From Cynocephalus volans (lineage: Eukaryota; Chordata; Mammalia; Dermoptera; Cynocephalidae), in the NCBI RefSeq assembly GCF_027409185.1, contig NC_084467.1:15118501-15182500 (forward strand): 64,000 nt of DNA, in the 5' to 3' direction. A program made the translations under genes and the position numbers. This document shows, piece after piece, positions 55,390-64,000 of the stretch (its first letter is position 1; each line of letters begins with the position of its first letter). The notes under the pieces were generated by a model. That model did no database searches. It was given only the letters and a program-made list of their open reading frames with translations, and was not told the DNA's origin.

Positions 55390-56050
55390 TTTTTAAAATG
55401 TAAATCATAGATATGAGGTGTCTTTTTAAGGTGATGAAAATGTTCTAAAATTGGGCTATGGTGATGGTTGCACAACTCTGTACGTTTACTAAAAGTCATT
55501 GAATTGTGCCCCTAAAATGGCTAGATCTTGTGGTATGTATATTACAGTGCAGTAAAGTCAGATTATGTCATTCCTGTACTCAGAACCCTCCCGTGGGACC
55601 CATCTCTCATGGAGTCAAAGTCAAAGTCATTGCGATGGCCCTTGAAATCCTACATGACCTTCCCTTCTCTTCCCCTCACTCTGCTCCAGCCACACTGACA
55701 TTGCTATTCCAGAATGTGCCAGGCCTTTGCCCTTGCTGTTCCTTCTTGCTGAAGGCTCTTCCCCTGGACATGCTCATGCCTCACTCCTTCACCTCCTAAC
55801 TCTCTGCTTAACTGTCACCCACAGGAGAGGACAATGCAACCTCCACTCCTACCAAGTGCCCTGTCCCTTCTCCACAGCACTTACAACAACTGGACTTACT
55901 ACCTATTTTTTAAAATCCTATTCATAGTCTGTTTCCTACTAGAATGTAAGCTCCACAGGGCTGGGACTGTTTTTTGAGCTCTTTGTTGAATCCCTCGTGT
56001 CTAAAATAGTGCCTGGCATTGACATGGTACTCAATATGTATTTGTGGATG
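55390..56050 (+). repeat. Old LINE-derived sequence followed by LINE2
   Basis: The first part (to about 55,550) has 'ggtgatggttgcacaactct' and 'aaagtcattgaattgtgccc', a common decayed-repeat phrase. From 55,550 L2 is clear: 'ggcctttgcccttgctgttc', 'agaatgtaagctccacaggg', 'agtgcctggcattgacatgg'. Confidence 0.78.
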
Positions 56051-56100
56051 AAAGAAAGCAAGGAGTCAATACTATGAACCTTCAGGTGGAGAATAAATGC

Positions 56101-56194
56101 AGTCCTGGCAAGTTAGCTCAGCCGGTTAGAGTTCAGCCTTACAACCCCACGGTCATGGGTTCAGGTCCCCCTATCGGCCAGTGCCCCCCCCAAA
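56101..56194 (+). repeat. tRNA-Ile-derived SINE, monomer, with target-site duplication
   Basis: 'aagttagctcagccggttag' and 'catgggttcaggtcccccta' are the tRNA-like boxes. AGAATAAATGC flanks both ends (56,090-56,100 and 56,195-56,205). Confidence 0.9.
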
Positions 56195-56924
56195 AGAATA
56201 AATGCAAGAAGTGTTTTCTTTTTTTTTTTTCTTTTTTCCCTCCTGGCACAACTTCTTCCCAGCAGCTATACTTGGGGATCTCTGAAGACTGGATAAAAGC
56301 AAATGAAAGATGCTAACTTTGCTAAAAGTACACGCAGGAGCATTTAACCACTGTTCTCAGCTCCTCAACTGCTTGTTTCTAGAGCTCTTCTCTGGGGAAC
56401 TGATGGTACTGTGACTGACTGCAGTCTTCAATGGGTAGGAATAACAAATGGGCTTTCCAAAAGCTAACACTACTTCCGCCGCCTCCCCCAGCCTAAGACA
56501 ATGTGATCCAAAGGCTCATGGTAACCCTTCCAAGAAGTATCCAGCATCAGCTGTGTTATGGAATCCCTATTATGTAGTCCTAACCTACATTAAAAAAAAA
56601 GGCTTAGGGTCGCCAGATCTTTCAGCTGATTCAGGGCACAACTCAGGGGTGCCCAATCTCCAGGGCAAAGATCTAGAGTAGTTCTGAGGGCCTAAGAAAC
56701 CACACGGGCACCAACCACTATCGGCCACTTAAATGCTCATATGTCTCAAAAATCAAGTATCATGATTTGAAGACTGTTTGTAGATGCTGTTGGGACTAAC
56801 AGGATTTAGAGTAACTTGGTCATTACATATTTTCTCAATCTGTAGACACTGACAGTATGACTATGACCACGTGTAGTCTCTGAAAATGTCACCATTAGGA
56901 AAGGCCCATGTGCTCAAAAAGGTT

Positions 56925-57135
56925 GGGAATCACTAGTCCAGTGGCCTGACCTTTGTCACAGGAGGAATTGGGTTTGAATCCTGGTTGTGCCACTGTATGC
57001 ATTGAGATCAGTTCTTTAATAACTTGGAGCCTCAGTTTCCTCATCTGTAAAATGGAGAGAGTATGATAATACTGATTTCCCAGGACTGGTGTGAGGTTAT
57101 GTGCACAGGGCAGTGTCCGGCACATGGCTTGGTCA
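56925..57135 (+). repeat. MIR SINE
   Basis: 'gtttgaatcctggttgtgcc', 'cctcagtttcctcatctgta' and 'gggcagtgtccggcacatgg'. Confidence 0.9.
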
Positions 57136-57419
57136 GTGGTGTCTACTCCACTCCGTTTCCCACACAGACCATCAACTTGGCAATCATGTAGATATGGTAT
57201 GTATGTAATGTTATCTTTGGAGAGGGCCTGGCCACTTACAGCCAACGCATCTGTTTCCAGCCAGCCACTAATTGCAGGCACTGTTCTGGGAGTTCAGCAG
57301 GGGTAGGAAATGGGAGGCCTGGCAGATGCTGATAGTGACCTGTGCCATCGGTCCCCTTCAGAGGAGAGCTTCTGGACAGAAGCAGCAGAAGAGCTGGAAC
57401 TATGGTTAAACACTTCCTC

Positions 57420-57560
57420 GTTTACTCTTTTGTTTTTAAATTTGCAATCGTGGTAAAATACACTTCACATAAATTTTCATAGTAATCGTTTTTAAGTGTG
57501 CAGTTCAGTAGCATTAAGTACATTCACACGTTGGGCACTGATCCTCATCTTCTTTTATCC
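57420..57560. repeat. Old L1 fragment
   Basis: 'gtggtaaaatacacttcaca', 'taagtgtgcagttcagtagc' and 'attaagtacattcacacgtt' follow a phrase typical of old L1 3' sequence. Confidence 0.6.
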
Positions 57561-59079
57561 ATCATAATTCAGATAAATCCATTATATCTGGTCACCTGCT
57601 CTCATCACGCTTCCAGTGGTTCACACTGGATTCCTGAGACAGCACTTCAACCACGTGGCACTGCTAGCAGTCTGCAGATGAGCTTAGCTTTTCAAAAATC
57701 ACAGTAACAATAATGAAGAGCTGAGAATGAACAGCTTCTTCACAGTGCGAACTTTAGCTTACCCTATAGTCTTGGTCTTGCACGTTGCTTATAAGCCGAG
57801 TTTCTGCAAAAGTAAACCCTCTTAAAATGTACCAAGTGGGGCCCGGCTCTTTCCAAGAGCCCCACGGAGCACCCTTTTGTACAGTGAGGGGGCCCTTTGC
57901 TGACAGGAATGACCCCCGTCGACCTTTGTCATCTTGCCTTTTCCATGTGCTGGGCTTCCTGAAAGTGAGGCAAACCTGTGCAGAGCTTTTGCATTCTTTG
58001 GAAACAGCCTGCTTCAGGATTTACATAGAAATCTCATCAAACGGCTGGCCAGTTTCATCCCGCACTCCCACATGCCTGGCACGTTGTCGATAATGAGATT
58101 CTCCTGGGCTGCAAAGACCAAAGGATCTCAAATTTGAGGAGGAAAAAGGGAGGATTTTCTCTCTCCTGGCAGGGGTTCGTGTGTGCAGGGAGTGATAAGG
58201 TGGGAAAAGGAGGAGGAAATTATCTCCCAAGTGCGAGTCCAGAAAACAGACTTTGAAGGAAATGCATCTACAACATAGGAAACCCATTGCAAAGACAGAC
58301 TCACGTGCACGTGATAAACATGCAGAGAGGCGACTACGGGATGAGGGAGACCAAGGAAGGAGAAAGGGTGGCACTGACCGGACCCCCTCCCCAAATGGAA
58401 TGAGGTCCACACTGGAAAGAATCATTTAAAGGAGTCCGTCTGGACATATTATCAGGATTTGGGATGAATTCTTTAAGGGGATGCCTGAGGCTTCATCTCT
58501 CTTCTTCGATTCCCATCTCTTTCATTTGGCCATGCAAAGTGATAAGGCTATTACTGGCATCCTGGGACCCTGAAAATTAATCTGCACTGCCTGACCTCTC
58601 CTCACTGCCACCTGGGGGACGAAAGCTGGGTTTGTCTGAGGATAAAGCAACTGGTGGAAACAATTCCACAGAAAGGAAATAAATCACATCAACTGTGATG
58701 TCTGCTATCGTGGAGATGAAAGAGCCAGCAGACCGAGTGACAGTCTGCTCTGCATTTCAGCTGGCATCCAGTGACAGCCCCGACACAATTTATAGCCAAG
58801 AAGGAGTTTAGGGACTCAAGGGTCAGGATGTTTAAATGAATCTGTGTGAGCACATTGACAAATTCTTTTGCCTTGGTTTTATCTTGCAAACATCAGGGGC
58901 AGTAAGGTTGGCCTAACTTCATAGAGGCAAGGAATGAAATTAGAGAGAAAGACTTTGCTGCAAAGGTTTAAACATTTTTTTTAAAAAAACAGAGTTCTGG
59001 AATTCTATTTCTTAATCCCCCTCCTCCTCTTCTTCATCATCAGGTCACCCACATGATAAACACACAGAGAGCGTACTTC

Positions 59080-59260
59080 AGGAGAGTCTGGGGACTAAGG
59101 GCTTTATACGTCTATTATTCATTCACTCCTCACAGTGATCCTAGGAGCTAGGCATGGCCACTACTCCCATTTTATAATGGGAAAGCCCAGCCTTAGAGAA
59201 ACTAAGTAATTTGTCCAAGGTCACACAGTAAGTAAATGGCATAGTGGAATTTGGTTATTC
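59080..59260 (-). repeat. MIR SINE, antisense
   Basis: 'ctcacagtgatcctaggagc', 'cccattttataatgggaaag' and 'aatttgtccaaggtcacaca'. Confidence 0.85.
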
Positions 59261-59763
59261 CTGCCTTTTCTCTCCCACTGTCCCTTCCCACCTCTCTTTG
59301 CAATCAAATATAATCTTCAGTCCAAATATATGTCCTTTGACAACTGTGACATCTTCCAAAATTGTATATTAAAAACAGAACACACACACCTGCAAAGATT
59401 AACATTTCTAATTTGGTTGATTCAAGAGACACTCTAGCAGGCTAAAATTCGCTAGAAGATTAATATCCAGACATGTGCACCAGGCCTAGGGTATGTGACC
59501 TTTTGCTTTAGTAATCTCTGGCACATACGACAAACCAGAGGTGGGTGAACAGATATTGGTAAGAAAAAGAAAAGGGGCCTGCGGGAAACACGACACACTT
59601 TCTTTTTTTTGGTGGAGAGTTGTGACCATTGGCTCACACCCTGACACGTGAACTTGACTTTCCCATCAGAAAGGTTAATTTACAGAGTTGATATAACTTA
59701 AAATATAGCTGCTGGTAAGCTGCAGGCTGTGAGCTAGTCTAGAACAAGCAGTTTCATTATATA

Positions 59764-59849
59764 TACAAGGGTACTTCAAAAAGCTTGTAGAAAAATAGAA
59801 TTAAAAAATAATATGAATTTTTTCATAAACTTTTTGAAGTACCCTTGTA
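59764..59849. mobile_element. Palindromic mariner-type MITE
   Basis: An 82-bp element between TA dinucleotides. The left end CAAGGGTACTTCAAAAAG is the exact reverse complement of the right end CTTTTTGAAGTACCCTTG, and most of the interior pairs as well, so the element could fold into one long hairpin. TA target sites and short terminal inverted repeats point to the Tc1/mariner superfamily. It has no coding capacity. Confidence 0.85.
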
Positions 59850-60199
59850 TAAATATATAAATAAAATGTCACACCTGTTCCATCAGTTAGCCACTGTTGT
59901 GTAACAAAGCATCCCAAGACTCAGTGGCTTAAAATAATCACTGATTATTTCTTATGAGCCTACCAAGTGGCTGGGCAGTTCTGCTAAGGTTATCCATGCA
60001 TAGCATAGCTAATCCCATGGGGCTCACTCATGTGTCTGTGGCCAGCTGGTGGGTAAGCTGAGGGCTGGCTGGGATGACTCAGCTTCACTCTGTGTAGTCC
60101 CACGTCCTCCAGTGGGCTAGCCTGGGCTCAGTCTTATGGCAGTGGCAAGTTTCTAGGAGAGAGTGGAGCCTCCTGAGACCTAGGCTGGAAAATGGCATG

Positions 60200-61707
60200 T
60201 TGTGGGTTCTGGTCAAGATGGTAGAACAGATAGTCCCCGGCGTCATTCTCTCCCACAAATCAACCAATTTACAACTATAAAAATGTAACAACAGCCAAGA
60301 TGGGGCTGCTGGAGCTTAGGGGAAGAGGAGGAGAGACCTACGGAGTTCATGAAGGGGAAGAAGCCACGATGAGAGAAACAAAAAACTGCTTGGAGCGTTT
60401 TGGGCCGTGACTGCTTTAAGGCTGGAGCTGCTGAGCACATGGAGCAGGAGCTGGCAGAAGCCGCAGCTGTACCCCTTGTATGTAATTTCTTGGAGGCAGG
60501 AGGGGAGAAGAGGGCCTTGGTGGCCCCCAGGCCAGCAATACCACTAAAAGGATTCCCGTGGACCCACATAAGACAAGGAGCCACTCAGAGGCCGGTCATC
60601 ACAAGGGATGGGAGCACAGCCTGTCCCATAGGAAGTATTTGGAGCACAGGTGGTGGGGGAGACAGGCCCACTGGGAGAACACTGGGACACAGCAAGGACA
60701 GCTGATCTGCCCCCCAATCAGTGTAGGACCACTCAGAGGAGACTAGTTGGGAATGCAGAATTGCATGGTGTGCAGTTTGATGAAAAGATTCAGGCGCAGA
60801 TCAGAGTGTCTACACAACCCTGGTGTACCAAATCTCGGGAGAGCTGGAAGTACCTATAAGGTCAACCATTAAACCCTGAGCTGCACAAAAAGTCTTCCCT
60901 AGGGAAACAGCAGCAAAGCAGCAATCTAGCTCAACCACACAGCTCAAGTACTGGTTCCCACAGGAACTTCCCCCACTTTAGAAGTAAGCAAAGGACAAAA
61001 AATTAGTTCGGGTCCAAGCACACCACCAGTGCCTCAGGGCCCACCAGGGGACCTGAGGTATGGAGCCAGGGACCAGACCCCCCCCCCAACAACCAGGCAC
61101 ACCGCCAGTACCTTGGGGTCCCGCCCGAGGACCCAGGGTATGGAGACGGGGACTGGACCCCTCCACAACCAGGCACACTACCAGCACCAAGGAGAATGCC
61201 CAAAACATCACCTCTATGTGGGTGGCTCACCACAGCCACCACAGTAACCACGGCTGCCACGAAAGTGGCTAGACATCACAGTCACCACACAGATGGTCCA
61301 CCAACCACTGGAGTGTATTGACACAAGGAGAGTCACCAGCAGAGACCAAAGAAAAGCAGAGGATGTGTCTCTCCACAAAGCCCATTCCAGAGTGACAGAA
61401 GCAGCATCTGCTCTATGATAATATTGGGGGACCTGAACACACCTCTCAGCACTGGACAGATCATCTAGGCAACAAATCAACAGAGTAACCATTATTCTTT
61501 CAGGAGAGAAGAAATCTTGGGTTATCGTGGTGGGAGGGGGGAGGGGGAGAGGGATGGGGAGAGATTGGACGAGGGGCATAAAGAATAAGTATGATTTGTA
61601 ACAATATACATACTAGTAATATTGATTTGATCAACATATGTCAACATGGAATCCCAGAGATATGTATAATCAATTATGATTCAATAAAAGAAAAAAAAAG
61701 AAAGAAA
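60200..61707 (+). mobile_element. Internally deleted L1 element (L1 5'UTR joined to short ORF2 piece and 3'UTR)
   Basis: The element is 1,508 bp, flanked by exact 12-bp target-site duplications GAAAATGGCATG (60,188-60,199 and 61,708-61,719). It starts in L1 5'UTR style ('tggtcaagatggtagaacag', 'tttacaactataaaaatgta'). It contains 76-79-bp tandem units at 61,014-61,200. It then has a short stretch resembling the ORF2 endonuclease coding sequence (61,411-61,490; GDxNTPLSxLDRSSRQ-like), a G-rich polypurine tract (61,530-61,565) as in L1 3'UTRs, and a tail with AATAAAAG and A/GAAA repeats. ORF1, most of the endonuclease and the reverse transcriptase are absent, so it could move only in trans. Confidence 0.85.
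61014..61200 (+). repeat. Tandem units in the L1-derived 5'UTR
   Basis: Units begin at 'ccaagcacaccaccagt' (61,014), 'ccaggcacaccgccagt' (61,093) and 'ccaggcacactaccagc' (61,169), so periods are 79 and 76 bp and the third is truncated. Tandem promoter monomers are known in some L1 5'UTRs such as mouse. A promoter role here is inferred. Confidence 0.75.
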
Positions 61708-62399
61708 GAAAATGGCATGATATCATTTTCTGTACCTTCTATTGGCCAATGTCCAGATTCAAAGGAAATAGACTCTACTTCTTGATGGGAAGAGCTTCAA
61801 GGTCACATTACAAAGGGTGTGGATATAGGGAGGAGTGAAAAATTATGGCCATTTTTGCAATAAGTCTACCAGAGATGTACACGATATATTTGAAACACTG
61901 CAAAGTACTGATAACTCGTGTGTAATGAGCAAGAGGTTAAAAATCCCTGATGATACCAATGTCGGATGAAAGTTTCTTCAAATTTTACCTAGTGAGAAGG
62001 GGAAAGGGTGGGGAAAACACCAAGTAGGAATGATGCCAGGCCGTTCACAAAAGGCTGGTTTTTGGGGATGTGATTTTGGGATTCCTGAGCTAAGACAAGA
62101 TCCAAATTTAGAAATGGAAGAGTGAGCCCAGGCAGAATCCTTTAGGCGAGGTCAAGGTGGGGTATTAAAGTGCTGATCAAATTTAAGATCGCACACCAAC
62201 GACAAATCTAGGGGGCCAGGGGTCACAGGAGCAGGGCAGGGTCTGGAGGCTTTTACCCAGTTACGACAAAGGCACTACTGTTGAACCAGCCTTGTCCTGG
62301 GTCGCAGGTGCTGTGCTAGAGTCTCTAGATTACTCTAGAGAGACCACAGTAATTGTCACTGCTTTTTGAAATAGATCTTTGAGCAGATATTTCAGCAAG

Positions 62400-63235
62400 G
62401 GTCTGTGAGAAGTAACTTGATCCATTTTTGTCTAAAAAGATTTTTATTTTGTCCTCAATCTTGAATGATAGTTTAGCTAGATAGGGAATTTTAGGTTGAC
62501 AGTTCTTTCTCTCTCTCTTTTGGCTCCAATTGTTGCTTTAATTAGTCTCTTATCAGTCTAGTTGAGCTTTCTTTGTAAATAATCCTTTTTTTAAAAAAAA
62601 AAAATCTCTTTATCTTTGGAGTTTTGCAATTTCACTATGATGTGTTTAGGTATAAAATATTTATCCTGCTCATGACTCCTGCTCCTGGAATCTCAGGAAT
62701 CAATTCTGGAAAATTATCAGCTAATAAATTGTATTTTTGGAATTTATATGAGTATTACACAATTGTTGAACTTCAATTTTTCTTTCCTGTTTTCCATCTC
62801 TTTATCTCTCCATGATGCACGGTGGGTAATTTCTTCAAATCAATCTTCCAGTCTGTTTTCTCTTTAGCTTTGTTTAATCTGCTGTTTAACTCATCCAGTA
62901 AAGGATGTATTGCAATGAGTCTGCTGTTTCGTTTCTAGAAGTTTCACTTGATTATATTTCAAATCTACCTATTCCATTTTTCAGTGTCTTACTTCTTCAA
63001 TTTATTTTCAATGTTTTATGTCTCATAATTGTAACTTACTTATTTTGTGAGGATCATGAACCTGATTGTTGGTCTTTCTCATCTCTACCAGTGATTTTCC
63101 CCAGCTGGCTGGCCACATGGCAGGGGCTTCCCAGTTACTTTGGGGATGCTGTAGAATTCTCAAAATATATTCCATCTATGAGAAAACAGGGCTACATGAC
63201 CCTGATTTTGTATAGTTTTGGCCACTGAAAAAAAA
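62400..63235. repeat. Old L1 fragment
   Basis: 'gtaatttcttcaaatcaatc', 'ttccagtctgttttctcttt', 'taatctgctgtttaactcat' and 'agaagtttcacttgattata' occur in the order of old L1 sequence. It is AT-rich and not coding. The strand was not resolved. Confidence 0.6.
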
Positions 63236-63474
63236 AAGACTTGCCATTAATGGGATCTAATTTTTATTTCTTTGTCTTTTCTTACAAAAAGAAAATACCC
63301 GGTCAGACCATTTTCTCTTAACTTTTATCTGGGGAAAAAAGGTCACTGAAACAATGGCATGTTTTGGGCAGCTGCAGCTAGAAAGTCCAGCCAGGCTTAG
63401 TGTCACCTCTAATAACAGGCGAGCAGGGGTTTGATGCCCGCCCTGGGCTGACCGGCTGTGGAAAATGACTCAAG

Positions 63475-63615
63475 AATCCCAAACTTGCAGGACTGTTGGG
63501 AAAGTTCCATGAGATGATGTTTGGAAACACCTGTCAACAGCAGGTACTTGATAAATATTAGTTCCTTCCCCTCTTTGTATCTTGGGAGCCTAATAAATGC
63601 TTATCGAGTAAAATG
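63475..63615 (+). repeat. MIR/L2-type 3' fragment
   Basis: 'acctgtcaacagcaggtact', 'tgataaatattagttccttc'. Too diverged to choose between MIR and L2. Confidence 0.45.
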
Positions 63616-64000
63616 AAAACCAGAAGGATATAACTGGTGCATGGGAATTTTTCAGGAAGTAGGAGCGGCTGCCGAGTTTGCACAAGCCCTCAATGAAAGG
63701 CCATAAGTAGACCCTCCCCAGCAAGCACCTTCTGGAAACTCACCCCGGGCTAGGCTTGGAGGAGGCTGGGCCACAGGAAGCACACACCCCCTGAAAGCCA
63801 CCACAAGGTGGTGCTGTGGTGACCACACAAGCTCCAGGTGTCTCCAGGGCAGAACCCTGCCCCAGGAGCTTCCTTGAATGCCATTCTGGTTAGAGAGAAA
63901 GAGAGTGCCTTGCAAGGGGTGGGCTGACCACATCCCAATGCACCTGTCCCTCCCTGCGGTCCCAGAGATGGAAACATGAGAGTGGGAAGCAGCTGCTGGA

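Larger units (their letters stand above)
59880..61840 (+). repeat. Decayed interspersed repeat interrupted by the mini-L1
   Basis: The flanks of the mini-L1 look like one older element: 'gactcagtggcttaaaataa' on the left and 'aaggtcacattacaaagggt' on the right are phrases seen together in a widespread old mammalian repeat. I cannot name its family with confidence. Confidence 0.45.
52140..64000 (-). other. TMCO4: TMCO4 intron, partial
   Basis: No further TMCO4 exon was found up to the window end, so this is read as a single long intron (at least 11.9 kb) that continues outside. It holds MIR, L2 and L1 fragments, one tRNA-derived SINE, a palindromic MITE and a mini-L1 element. Stretches 54,300-55,370, 56,300-56,900, 57,700-58,970 and 61,720-62,390 have no repeat that I recognise. 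Confidence 0.8.

Noticed and set aside
60243-61579. Open frames of 60-120 codons in the mini-L1
   Set aside because: They fall in L1-derived 5'UTR and 3'UTR sequence and do not match ORF1 or ORF2 except for the short endonuclease-like piece, which is not continuous with them.
52140-64000. Further TMCO4 exons, in particular the one with the nucleophile-elbow motif
   Set aside because: I looked on the minus strand for a GFSLGARVIYF-like coding stretch with splice sites and found none; it must lie beyond 64,000.

Overview
This is mammalian genomic DNA from the region syntenic to human chromosome 1p36.13. The order read here is NBL1 (+), HTR6 (+), then the 3' end of TMCO4 (-), as in human. All three were identified by translating the exons and checking splice junctions and reading phase. 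The lineage-specific repeats are SINEs derived from tRNA-Ile, as monomers and one dimer. Together with a matching L1-type element and the lack of Alu, B1/B2 or carnivore SINEs, they fit a colugo (Dermoptera, CYN-type SINEs) best. This species call is inference, and a bat with tRNA-derived SINEs is a weaker alternative.

Layout. Positions 1-7,800 are intergenic sequence with old MIR and L2 repeats. At 7,850-9,060 lies a CpG island holding the likely NBL1 promoter and a non-coding first exon. NBL1 intron 1 runs to about 15,922, and the three coding exons are at 15,948-16,117, 16,239-16,350 and 17,786-18,049 (181 aa). The 3'UTR runs to a poly(A) signal at 19,338. The NBL1-HTR6 gap holds a small GC-box/CCAAT cluster at 20,460-20,525. 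A second CpG island at 23,500-25,250 covers HTR6 exon 1. HTR6 coding exons are 24,541-25,254, 34,490-34,648 and 34,853-35,296 (438 aa, intact). HTR6 intron 1 (9.2 kb) is rich in tandem arrays: a GT-rich block of about 0.9 kb, a 37-unit AC tract, a TG tract, and a 24-bp minisatellite with a 72-bp higher-order period ending just before exon 2. From 38,152 to the window end is the minus-strand TMCO4 gene: the last three coding exons and long introns full of old repeats, a palindromic mariner-type MITE, and a 1.5-kb internally deleted L1 element with clean target-site duplications.

Function. NBL1 encodes the secreted BMP antagonist DAN. HTR6 encodes the Gs-coupled 5-HT6 serotonin receptor. TMCO4 encodes a DUF726-family membrane protein with an alpha/beta-hydrolase-like domain. 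They are neighbours by synteny, not a functional operon. HTR6 and TMCO4 converge tail to tail, with about 2.9 kb between stop codons. I found no wholly new biological system. The most unusual items are the mini-L1 element, the HTR6 intron minisatellite, and the complementary AC/TG tracts in the same intron.
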